From positions 2,853,506 to 2,917,505 of the forward strand of contig KK106984.1 in NCBI GenBank assembly GCA_000611775.1: DNA of 64,000 nt, given 5' to 3'. The notes beneath the pieces are model-generated. The model was not told where the DNA came from and did no database searches. It saw only the letters and a program-made list of their open reading frames with translations. Below, one piece after another: positions 46,024 to 56,347 of this stretch; position 1 is the stretch's first letter, and each line of letters begins with the position of its first letter. This DNA comes from Umbilicaria muhlenbergii (Eukaryota > Ascomycota > Lecanoromycetes > Umbilicariales > Umbilicariaceae). The position numbers were made by a program, and so were the translations under genes.

Positions 46024-47317
46024 GGGGTGGATGGATGGATGCACGGCTTTCTGTGGATGTTGATGGCACGTGGTGGTTTGTTTGTTTGTACATTATCAGC
46101 GCCGCCTCTGCACATGGGATGGTTGGCTGGTTCGTGCATGCGATTTACTAGGGTCTTTGGGTTGTACATATTCTGAGAGATAGGCACCGCGGGGGAGGGG
46201 CGGGGTGCCGGGCGTGCATCTGGTGGAATTAGTGAAAATCGAGTATTTTAGAACTACAGTTCCCGTTGCGCAAACGGTGAGATGAATGGGTTGAGGGGGC
46301 TTCCGGGAGGCTGATTGCAGCTGCCCTCCCTACTTTACTATTTCATTTTCGTAAGTCGTACGTTGTAGACGAAGGCTTTGCAGGAGAATGGTTTATGGTG
46401 GCTATGGTGGAATTGGCAACGGGGTTTCGGAGTTGATATTGGCGCTGGTCATGGCTCCTGACTGAGTAATGAAAGGCGATGAAAGGAGTTCAGGATCTCC
46501 AGGACCTGTTATCTAAGCCTATTGACCGCATGCTCTCCTTTATAATCCTATTCCGTAAGCCATACATACATGGTCGGATGAGAGCGAATTCAGAATCCCC
46601 CCTGGGGACTACGATCCGAGGCTTTTGAAGCACATGCCCTCTCTCTCTCTCCTTTCCTATTTTCCTACTTTCCTGGAATCCTAAGTCGTACATGGTAGAT
46701 AGAGGCCCTCCTCCAGCGCCTTTTACTTTGTTACGGTGAGAATTGAGGGATTGGATCGAATACCCAGAATCCGCAGTCCCTACTGCCCAAATAAGTGACT
46801 CGGAGAAAGGGGTTGGGGGGCACTCTAGGAGGTACTTTGGAGGTTTGATCGAGATTGATGGCGTGGATGGCGGGGTTTGCACTGTGGAGAGGATGATTGG
46901 GATGTAGGGGGATTCTGTGGGTGTGTTTTTTGGGAGGGGTTTCTTGAGGCGTTGCGGTGAGAGTGGTAGCTGGGTGTTGTGGTGTGGAAGTGGTTTGAGG
47001 ATCTCCAGGCAGGGTGATTTAGCTGTTTGATCGAATGCCTTAGATGCTGGAGTTTGCCCTGGGGCAAGTATGATGTGTATGCCGAGGGCCCCCACAGAGG
47101 GTATTTATTAATCATGATCGAGTGCTCTGTGTTAAAGTAGGTTTCTTGATCCATTACGCCGCGGATAGTATCTAGACTATTCGTAAAATACACTTACCCA
47201 GTCGATGAAACCGTCCACCATATAGCGCCAGCAGTAACACAAGATGCACGGGATTAGGTACAGCTACCGTAGCCACGCCTGTCGAGATTTCATAGCCCTT
47301 TGGAAAAGTTGGTCACT
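46024..47317. other. Intergenic, no gene supported
   Basis: About 1.3 kb between converging genes. A minus-strand frame of 201 codons at 46490-47095 lacks an ATG at its start and any family resemblance. Two weakly similar segments (AAGTCGTAC...GTAGA near 46355 and 46685) may be an old local duplication. Confidence 0.4.
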
Positions 47318-48539
47318 CTATGAGACTGCACGGACATATCTGCCAGCAACTATACAGTGATCTATCGCGGAAGTTAGCGAAACTCCCCGTCAGATACCAA
47401 GTTCCCAGAGAAACTCACCTCTCTCGAAAGGCTCCAGTGTCAACTGCTCCAAAGGCTTTATCCTCTCCTCCCTCATCTTCGTGACCTCCCTCGCGAACAC
47501 AGCCTCGGGCGCCGCCGTACTATCGATACAATTCGCCTTGATACTAACGACAACACCTCCACCAACTTTCAAGTACAAATGTGCGTTCAGCCCAACAATA
47601 CGCGCCTGATCTGGTTGTGCAACATCCGCAAAGATGACATCGACCATCGAGACGAGCATACGGTAGCGAAGCGGGTGACGAGCGTCTTCGATGATGGGAA
47701 TGACATTCGTGCGGTGTGTCGCCATATTGATCAGATCTCTCCCTGAACGATGCGAGAATTCGACCGCGAAGACAGTGCCAGTAGGTCCAACAATGTCGGC
47801 AACGTGAGACACTGAGGTGCCGGATGCGGCGCCTAGGTAGAGCACCTTTGCGCCCGGCTTGATGAAGATTTCGTCCAGACCACCTAGGATACCTGCGGCC
47901 AACTTACTCCGGAACGGGTTCCAGACTCGGTATTCGGTCTTGGTGGCTGGTGCGGCGTCCTCGCCATTGACAGCGTTGGCACTGCTTTCGACCGAGATGC
48001 GCTTTTCGCCATAGACGGATTCGCCGGGGGTAAGGTTTTTAGTTACGAGAAGGTCCTCTTTGCCGCGAGCGACGAAGACACCGGGGTGTCTGTGTGGTTC
48101 CTGTAGAGTAAAAGGATCTTTGATCAGTTCTCTTTGTCTGCTAGACTCAAGGCGGAGTAAATCATCTGTAACGTACGATGATGGTCTTTGCGCCTCCCTT
48201 GGCTCCTCCACCTCTGCCACCTCGGGGCGCACCGCGGCCGCGTCCTCCACCTCTTGGTGCACCACGTCCTCCTCTGGCTCCGCCTCTGCCTCCGCGATCA
48301 CCGAATCCTCCACTGCCTGTAGATTGTTAGCTTAATTGATGGCGCACACACTGCGCCATTGACGTTTCCGCTTCCAAGACGCATTGTGTTCTCCTGGTCC
48401 AGAAACCGAATTAAATATGGTAACCCTGGATTAACTGACCTCTTGCACCACCTCTGCCACCTCTTGATGGTGTACCTCTACCTCGACCACCAAAGCCGCC
48501 GCGATCACCACCTCTGCCTCTTGGCGTGAACAGCGCCAT
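47318..48539 (-). CDS. NOP1: Fibrillarin, snoRNA-guided rRNA 2'-O-methyltransferase
   Basis: Four exons read from 48539: 48539-48440, 48316-48177, 48100-47419, 47361-47318; 321 residues. Fibrillarin is the catalytic subunit of box C/D snoRNPs in the nucleolus. Residues 1-80 are an RGG-rich domain ([33 protein letters not shown]). Splicing gives the family join [20 protein letters not shown]. The methyltransferase core follows: [19 protein letters not shown], the AdoMet loop [40 protein letters not shown], the conserved [13 protein letters not shown] and [16 protein letters not shown]. The last 15 codons are in a separate exon, completing [12 protein letters not shown]. The Lys-Asp-Lys-His type catalytic tetrad residues appear kept (Lys in FRSK, Asp in FADVAQ, Lys in [10 protein letters not shown]). 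Confidence 0.94.
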
Positions 48540-49018
48540 TCTACTTCGTATCCAGTTGGATGTCGAAGCTGCTCTGTTGACTCATGTATCGTAATGCCCT
48601 CAGTCTTGAGTATGTCGCGACGTTTGTGGTTGAAGCGCTGCGTTTGATTTTGCTGGCGTCAAAGTTGCTCTGGCTTCTCGAAATTATTTAGCTCGAGCTC
48701 GCTAAAGAACTTTGGTGTCTTGAGCTTCGATTCGCCACGAGATAGATATCAAGGGCCTCTAAGAGATGGATGGGCCTGTTAATTCTATCGATTGAATACG
48801 TTCTACATACTGGGGCGGAGTATTATATCCATACATCTACGTATTTACTCGAAAAGGTGTACAGGGCATAGAAAGTTGGCAGAGGAAAATCGAAAACCCT
48901 ACTGTGCTAGCGCCCACAAACTCGCTTAGTGTCATCTGAGATCGCGAAATTCAACCTCGCCCAGCACCATAGAGTCCATCGACAATCGACAACGGAACCA
49001 TCCCACAACGACAACAAG
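48540..49018. promoter_or_regulatory. Divergent promoter, NOP1 / RPL17
   Basis: 479 bases separate the two start codons of a ribosome-biogenesis pair. A TATTATATCC stretch near 48825 is the only TATA-like sequence. The pair is likely to share growth-linked control (inference). Confidence 0.6.
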
Positions 49019-49949
49019 ATGGTGAGTTCAAGTTCGCCATAAAGCGATGCTATCGCAGCGTCTTGATGCTCTGGAAGACGTCACTCTCATGTCGACATTC
49101 GCCATGTGGGACGAGCAGCACCGCTTTACAAATCATCTACAATTATCTGAGAACCTGCGCTGACATCTTTGCCTCTTCCAACAGGTCCGATACGCAGCAA
49201 CACACATCGAGTCGGCCAAGTCCGCCCGCTCACGCGGCTCCTACCTCCGTGTCTCATTCAAGAACACTCGTGAGACGGCACAGGCAATCAACGGCTGGAA
49301 GCTTGCACGTGCCGTGCAATACCTTGAGAATGTGATGGGACACAAAGAGGCAGTGCCGATGAGGAGATACGCTGGTGGGACTGGCCGTGCAGCACAGGGT
49401 GGGTGGTCAAATGCGTGGTCAATTGGATACTTTAATACAGCTTTACTGGGAATGGGAAGGGAGACAGAAGAGCTGTCGCTTCGCATTAAGGTTACATAGT
49501 ACAGTCGGCTGACCAGGCTCGCAACAACAGGCAAGCAATTTGGTGTCTCTCGTGCCCGCTGGCCCGTCAAGTCGGCCGAGTTCCTCCTCGGTCTCCTTAA
49601 GAACGCCGAAGCAAACGCGGATACCAAGGGTCTCGACACCGGCAACCTGATCGTCAAGCACATCCAAGTCAACCAAGCACCCAAGCAGCGTCGTCGTACA
49701 TACCGTGCCCACGGTCGTGTAAGTATCACCCTTTCCTGCTGATCGACTCTATACATGGGCACGGGAATCAGAATACTGATGGACAAACAGATCAACCCAT
49801 ACATGTCGAACCCATGCCATATCGAGATGATTTTGACGGAAGGAGAGGAGGTCGTACAGAAATCGCCGCAAGTTGTTCACCGCGAGGAGGCTCGCTTGAA
49901 CTCGAGACAACGTGGTGCGCGTGTCAGGAGGGCGATCACTGCTGCTTAA
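49019..49949 (+). CDS. RPL17: 60S ribosomal protein L17 (uL22)
   Basis: Four exons: 49019-49021 (only the ATG), 49185-49398, 49531-49718, 49791-49949; 187 residues, the usual size. The protein lines the exit tunnel of the large subunit. Sequence landmarks are [60 protein letters not shown] joined by splicing to [20 protein letters not shown], then [40 protein letters not shown] and [12 protein letters not shown]. The first intron starts directly after the ATG, as in many fungal ribosomal protein genes, and could aid expression. I looked for C/D-box snoRNA motifs in the introns and found none convincing. Confidence 0.95.
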
Positions 49950-51270
49950 GTGGTTTGGCGTGTGTGTGATGAGGGGTTTTAGAGTGCATGGCTTTGTGGG
50001 ACGATTTGTCCTGGCTACAGTTTGTGTGCCTGGTAGCTCTGGTTGTCTAACTATCCATGGGGCAAGCCTGGCATTTAGCAGTTCATGCAGTCATTTCAAC
50101 CACTTCCACTACTCTATATCCCAACTAGTGTAGTCCAACGTCGATAACCATCATCGACCGCGCAGCGTAACAGTATCTCTCCAGCCGCGATCTACAAGCG
50201 TCATACAGCTCGACTTGCCCACTTTCAGTCCACTTGCCGCAGTGCAAATGCCCGTATTAAACCGTGTCAACTAACCCACAGGCTAGCCAGAAGAGGAGTA
50301 GTCTAAGTGACTTAGGTAATCAGCATCAACCAACCCATCTGAGCATGGGGGAAGACAACGAAGACGATGGGGACGACGGTGACGACCCCACCTCCCCCAT
50401 TTTGGTCACAGCAGATCTAAAATACCTCAAGACTGCATTTCAAGGAGAGTTGCGCAATGGCATATGGCTTAGACCCTATTTTCGTCGGCATTCAAACGAC
50501 GAGCGGTTCCGTTTCACCTTGAAGGATGTTGACGGTACAGCACTCCTGCCCATTTCATTTCTGCGTATACTTTGACGCCTTGCATACCTACGCCCAGGAG
50601 ATCCTAAAATTTCCCTGCTGCTGGCACAGCTACTTGGAACATTATGATTGCAAACTCTAAGCTCACACGGAATAACCTGTCCAGCCTGGTTGATCAGTGC
50701 AGTCAAATCTGGTGACCGTGTCAACGCTGGCAGTCATGCACATACGTATATAGGCAGCAGACAAGTATGACCGGCTGCAGAGGTATGCATTGAGGAGTGG
50801 AAATTTATTGTTGAAGTATTTGGCCTTGACCTCGACAGCGAAAGGTGCGGCATCATGTTACCTCTTCGCCACCATCACACGTGGATCAGGCTGAGCTCCG
50901 AGTCTTGAAAGATTGTTGATGCTTGTTTGTACGAGAGTGCTACAAAATTTTGGCACTTGTCATTTTGCTTATATGACGGATGATTGCAACTTCAGACTCT
51001 ACACATATGTCCTTGTTGATACCGAGCGTTTCAGCCGAGTTTTTCCGTCACACAACATTTGCAGTTTGCCCTCGACCTCCAAATACGAGGCCAGTCAGAC
51101 TAATGTTAGAGTACAAAGCGGGCTGTGATGGAATCCAAGCCCCCAGTACTCCCTCAAGGAATCGAGGTGGAGGAATCCGTCCATGCAGTGGAGTGGCCTA
51201 GGTAATCATGAGACTCTCAGTAGCATGATTCAGATGGCCGCCTCTTTCAAAGTGTACTGCCTGTGGATGA
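49950..51270. other. Intergenic, no gene supported
   Basis: About 1.3 kb. A 76-codon frame starting with MGEDNEDDGDDGDDP at 50345-50575 is acidic and without known relatives; it may be a small gene but support is weak. Confidence 0.4.
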
Positions 51271-51348
51271 GTACCTTCAATCGTGCCACGCAACTAATAA
51301 TCGTTCATTTGTTATTTTAGTTGCGTGGCACGATTGGTTGTTAGGTAC
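51271..51348. repeat. Palindromic mini-element, copy 2 (perfect 19-base inverted repeat)
   Basis: AATCGTGCCACGCAACTAA (51279-51297) and its exact reverse complement (51317-51335), loop of 19 bases, outer GTACCT and AGGTAC also pairing. The same arms occur at 3163-3250. Transcribed RNA would form a strong hairpin. It could be a miniature inverted-repeat transposable element. Confidence 0.75.
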
Positions 51349-51479
51349 CAGGGCTACCACTTTCCCACAACATCATCTGATGAAGCATTGCATTCATCTC
51401 TATTCTACTTCCCCAATGTTACTCTATCCATGATCCGTTGGCACCGGTGTCACTTAACGGAACAAGCATCAACACTTCC

Positions 51480-52458
51480 ATGGCAGGCTATCAGCACCCT
51501 GATCATGAAGGTCTCCAGGTCTCTTATCACGAAGGTTTCCATGTCCCTGATCACAGCGGTCTCCACCTTGTAGCGTCTTTTGCCGATCACGAAGTCTTTC
51601 ACCAGCCTCAACCGCCGCCAGTCGCAGCGAGTGTGGAACCAGAGGATCATCAGGACCATCCCAAAGCTACGCCTGGCAAGAGTGAACGAGACACGCGAAT
51701 TGGCGGTCTGCGAAAACACACCTTCTGGCTCGCGCTTGCGTTGGCAGTGGTAATCATTGTCGCAGCTGTTGTGGGAGGAGTACGCGGTAGCCTTGCTGTG
51801 AAAAGCGCCTCTCAGTACTTCGCACCTAGAAACCTCCTTGGATATAGTCACTGACTTTTTGTGAAGCTCACGCTGCGCATTCTCTACTCCGGCCATACTG
51901 AATACCGCCAACGAAACTGCCAACGAAACCGCCACAAGAATCGTCACGCACACAGCTACGCAAACAGCCACGCAAACCACTACGCAAACCGTCACTCAGA
52001 CTGCTACGCAAATCGCTACGCAAACCGCCGCCTCAACTCCCGATACCTGCCCCACAGTATCGAATGCCACACAAGCATTGATGAACCTCTCCGTGCCCGC
52101 TCCTAGCACAGTCATCAACCTCGCATTAGACTGCCCGGCTCTCGACGGCAAGTCCTACACCTCCTCCTCAAAGGAAATCTTCACCCAATCGTGCTACCAC
52201 ACTTACCTCGCCGGGACACCTGCTGCAGGGAACGAAGGGAGTATCAGCGATATTATTGCGATCATTTCTTACTCAATAGAAGATTGTATGGAGGCTTGCT
52301 CAAGTCTGAATAGCCTTGGCCATGGCCCTGCCTGTGCAGGTGTTGACTTCAAGATAACTATGAGCAGCGTTGCGGACGGCAATTGCTGGTTAAAGAATGC
52401 TACAGGGCCGGGGTCAGCGGATCCGATGGTTGCGAGTGCGAAGCTTGTTACTGCTTGA
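51480..52458 (+). CDS. Single-pass protein with Cys-rich PAN/Apple-like C-terminal domain
   Basis: Two exons, 51480-51814 and 51867-52458; 308 residues. The N-terminal 85 residues are His/Pro/Glu-rich and cytosolic (MAGYQHPDHEGLQVSYHEGF). One membrane helix follows (FWLALALAVVIIVAAVVGGV) preceded by GLRKH. The outer part opens with a Thr/Gln repeat (ANETANETATRIVT, then TATQ/TTTQ/TVTQ units) that should be O-glycosylated. The last 130 residues have Cys spacing like an Apple/PAN module (ALDCPALDGKSYTSSSKEIF, TQSCYHTYLAG, DCMEACSSLN, CAGVDFKI, NCWLKNATG). This layout recurs as families of uncharacterised surface proteins in Dothideomycetes. The splice uses a CA|GTACTT donor and an AAG acceptor, which is acceptable but not ideal, so the junction is less certain than the domains. 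Confidence 0.75.
51913..52027. repeat. Thr/Gln-coding short repeat
   Basis: Repeated ACGCAAACC/ACGCAAACA units encoding TQT motifs in the stalk of the PAN-like protein. Confidence 0.7.
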
Positions 52459-53822
52459 ACGGACTTCTGATGTTGAGACCGTCCTCTCCGAGGCTGGCTG
52501 GCTTTGGCGACGGCGATAATTTTGCGGTAGCTGGGCGGGGTTGAGCTACGAAATATAGTGAGCCCTTGTTAGGAGCCTGATTCACTACTATACTAAGGCG
52601 ATAGGACGCCCTTCTCGGCCATGTTCTAGCCTTTTCTACGAGGAACAGCGGAAGGATTGTTGATAAGTCTTTTTACCGTCGGTACTGCGCCTTGGATCTG
52701 GAATATCGTATGCCCGTTTCATGCCATCCCATCCTGCGCGGTTGGGACGTTATACAGACACGCACTTCGTCTCTCTCTCTCAGCAAAGCCAGGCACCAGA
52801 TTCTCCCTCCCTTCTCCACGTTTTTCTTTCTATTCCCTCGCTTTCTTCCTTTACAGCAGCTCTCGACCCGACACTAGATCACATCGACCAACCACTCTGA
52901 GCTTCCCCATCCCGACCCCAAAAATCGAGAACCTCCAACACGCAAACGAAGTTACCGAGACTGGCCTCTCACCGCGCCCGCTACTCGATCCAAACGATCT
53001 CTTCACATAGCCGAACTGGCATCGGCACATAACCGACATCCTCCAAATTCGTGCAACCTCTTGTGTGCATCACTGCTTGGCTCGGTTCAACTTACCCGCC
53101 ACCGCCCGGTATTGCAGAGCAAGGATCGGGACAAGGAGCATGATATTGAATCGCAAGGCTCGACCTAGGAGTATGGGATTAGTGTATCCAGAAGACGAGG
53201 GACGCCCAGGGTAGACTACCCACATCAAACACCCAAAGAATGATCGCCCTGGGGTTTGCGGCTTTGGTCGTTTGCTACAGAGCGGAAGCGGAAAGGGGAA
53301 GGGAAAGGGGGTAGATGAGAGTGGGTTCGCTAGGTGGGTGTATGTGGTCGTTGCGGGGTCTATGCTCAATTACCGAGCTGGTTCTAACAGGCGATGGATA
53401 CCATTCTTGTGTAATTATTAACAAGCAAAATGCCTTGATGACTTATGTAACTCTGTCGATGTAAATGCTTGGATGTAACGGTCGCGATGTAAATACACTT
53501 ATGCAACTGCGCCATGTAAAGACCGGGATGTCGATCTTTCCACCGAAATCTCTCATGTAAATGCTCAGACAGTATGGTTTCCGCTTCTGAGATACCGCAA
53601 CTTATCCAACCGCATGCTAAGAGTAGATAGATGTGTAGCGACAGAAGTGGATATGTACATCTAACACCCGTTCGTCCTCCTCTTCATCCTCATCTTCATA
53701 TTCTCCCAACAGCCACGACCGTATCCAACTCATGTATCCAACTTATCCCTCCCAAAACCCAGCACACCAGATCCGAGATCCCAGTTCCCAGAACCCGCCC
53801 CCCCCCCTTCCCCCTCCCCCCA
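52459..53822. other. Intergenic, no gene supported
   Basis: About 1.36 kb. Pyrimidine-rich from 52770 to 52870. Several short frames without family resemblance. A degenerate repeat lies near its right side. Confidence 0.4.
53435..53570. repeat. Degenerate repeat of GATGTAAAT-like units
   Basis: At least five diverged copies of (C/G)ATGTAAAT(G/A) spaced by about 25-35 bases. Function unknown. Confidence 0.45.
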
Positions 53823-56347
53823 TCAAACGAGTTCAAACCCGGCAATCGTGGAGCAGAAATTATCCCGATTATCGGCCTGGTCCACCAACCCCACCCCGCC
53901 ACTACTGACCATATGCGTGCTCGCCTTGGTGCTCAACCCGTACAGATACACCCGGCCCCCGCCCTCCACATCCACCATGTGTTCCTGGCAGCTCTCCGTC
54001 GCCAGACACGTCTGCCCGTAGTTGTCGAAGAACGAATACAGCCCCGCGCCGTAGACGAGCACGTCGCTGCTGTCGAGCACGCGCAACCCCCACGCTTTTT
54101 CGCAGCCGCCGCGCCCGCCGCAGTTGGCGAACGTCGGGTCGTGGAAGGTCGCGGTCGGGGCGAAGGGCGTGAGGGATGAGGGGTTGGATTGCATGTAGGG
54201 CGTCTCGGTCTGGATGGCGCCCAGGTAGACGTTCTTCGCCCCGGAGAGTTGGTAGTTGTACAGCTGGCTGTGCTCGGACGCGGTGCCGTACATCCACACG
54301 GGCCCCGCGGCGCTCTCGACCAGGACGCCGCGGCCGTTGTAGACGTTGATTTGGCCGTGGTCGGCGAGGTCGAGCTCGTGGTCCGCGACCCAGAACCAGT
54401 TGTTCTCGAGGTAGAGGGCCCCCGTGGGCGTGACGTGCATCATGAGGAAGGCGCCTTCGCAGGCGGGGTTGGCGGGGGCGCTCACGGACGGGTTTTTCGC
54501 GCACGTGTCCGATTGGAGCCCTGTGCCGGAGGAGCCGCCGATGCGCATGTGCACGTCCCACATCCCCGACGACCCTTGCGAGGATGAGGCGAGGTTCCAT
54601 TCGACGAGGATGGCGCCGGGCTGGGCGCCTTTGGTCGAGAAGATCAAGTCGCTCATTTCGACGGAGCCGGTGTCGCCTGGTTGGCCCACCTGGAACATGG
54701 GGGTTGGTTTGGACTGGTCGGAGAAGGCGGCGCCCGAGGCCATGATTAGCGGCCAGATCTCGCCGGTGATTTTGACGTTGGCGGGGACTTTGATGGTGGC
54801 GCTGATGAGGTAGGCGCCGTGGTCGAAGTAGACGATTTGCGACGGGGTGGCGGCGTTGAGGACGGCTTGGATGGCGGCGGTGTCGTCGGTGACGCCGTCA
54901 CCTTTTGCGCCGCCGGACTTGACGCTGAGGAATGAGGAGGCGGGGACGGTTTCGTATTGGGGCTTTGAGCGCTCGAAGATGGCGCCGGTGCTGTCAAGGA
55001 GGCTGGCGGGTTTTGATGGGGCCGTGAGGGGTCCTTGGACGCTGGCGCTGGTCGCGGCGGTGACGGCACAAGTGGTCGTTGCGCTTGGAGCGTCGGCGAC
55101 ACTCCCGGTGGTGTAGATATGGCCTTGAGCCCAGGATGCGACCTTGGATCCTCCGGCGAGGATGACGGTGCCGGCTGGGTTGGCGACAGCGGCTTGGCAG
55201 CCGGTGAAGTCGACGTTGTCGATGACAAGAGTTCCACCCGTAGGTGGGTTGCTGCCGCTGCCGTAGAATGTCAATACACCTTTGGGAGTGTTGGTGAAGG
55301 TGCTGTCCTGGAGAAGCACGGATCCGACGGTTTGATTAAGGCCACCATTTGCCATGTCGATACCGACTCCGCAGTTGTTGATGGAGAGAGACTTCAACGT
55401 CCACAGCCAATTCCAGTTCATGAAGATGGCAGTGTTGCAATTGTTGAAGGTCATGTTGCGCGTTGTGAATTGCTGGCTGCCCAGGAAGGCACCGTAGTTG
55501 CCGCCATTGAAGGTCAAGTCAGTCATGAAGCCACCGGAACCGTTGTCCATGAAGATTCCTGACTGTTTGTTGTTGGTTCCTCCTTGAACCATCTCGAAGC
55601 GAATGTTCTGCAAGCTCGTAGCCTATTCTGGAATTAGTAATCAAGGATGACAACGAAGGATGGAAAAATCAAGGGTCTTCTTACCTGAGCTACTTGCCAG
55701 TGAATCCCAGCACCCTGGCTTGCGGGCATGGCGGTCAAATCAATCACAAAGTTGCGAATCTGGCGGTAGAAGTTGTTCTGGTTGGTATACCAGTTGGCTC
55801 CACTAGGCTCGTAGGGATCAGCGTCAATGACTGCCATGCCCTGGAAGCCCGGATCCGCCTTGATGGTAGGAAGGTTGGTAGCATCTCCGATGAACTGAGT
55901 GTAATAGTACTGGATGATTGGAGTCTTGACGAGATATGTTCCCGAAGGAAAGTATACGATCGCCGGAGTCATGGTGGATGAGTCGCAACCCAGGCCACAG
56001 CGAGAACCGGCCTGTATGGCGTTGTTGATGGCAGCGGTATCGTCAGTGGTTCCATCGCCTGTGACGCAGACAAAGTCAGTTTGCTAGCATATCAGAGCAG
56101 GGAAAGGGAGTGGAGAGATTTTACCTTTCGCCCCATAGTCCTTGACATTACGGTAGATCTGATAGGAAGAGTCCCCGCCGAAGGGGATAGCGCCCTGGCG
56201 CTGAATGTTGGCAACCCAGTAGTCTGATCCAGCAGACGACGAAGAGGATTCCGGGGTTGGTACCGCTCCAACCTGTGGAGTCGACGAAACCAAGAGTAGT
56301 AGAAATCGCAGCGCGACCAAAAGCGCGCATGTAGAGAGCGTGAACAT
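53823..56347 (-). CDS. Secreted GH55 exo-beta-1,3-glucanase
   Basis: Three exons read from 56347: 56347-56125, 56058-55685, 55622-53823; 798 residues. A signal peptide (LSTCALLVALRFLLLLVSST) is present. GH55 enzymes split glucose from the non-reducing end of beta-1,3-glucan in own or foreign walls. The protein is built of two beta-helix halves, each starting with a pectate-lyase-3 type motif: YRNVKDYGAKG joined to DGTTDDTAAINNAIQAG, and later GGAKGDGVTDDTAAIQAVLN. Other family segments: PAIVYFPSGTYLVKTPIIQY, NQNNFYRQIRNFVIDLTAMP, GIHWQVAQATSLQNIRFEMV, GILVEW-like PGAILVEWNLASSSQ, and ALYLENNWFWVADHELD near the active cleft. Length and order are normal. The last 350 bases are G-rich on the coding strand. 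Confidence 0.93.

Noticed and set aside
45280-46187. Overlapping minus-strand frames of up to 254 codons
   Set aside because: Pro/Ser/His-rich antisense of the G-rich 3' end of the F-box gene.
46490-47095. Minus-strand frame of 201 codons
   Set aside because: No ATG at its beginning, no splice signals, no recognisable motif.
49022-49530. Possible box C/D snoRNA in RPL17 introns
   Set aside because: Isolated CTGA-like bases occur but no correctly spaced C and D boxes with terminal pairing.
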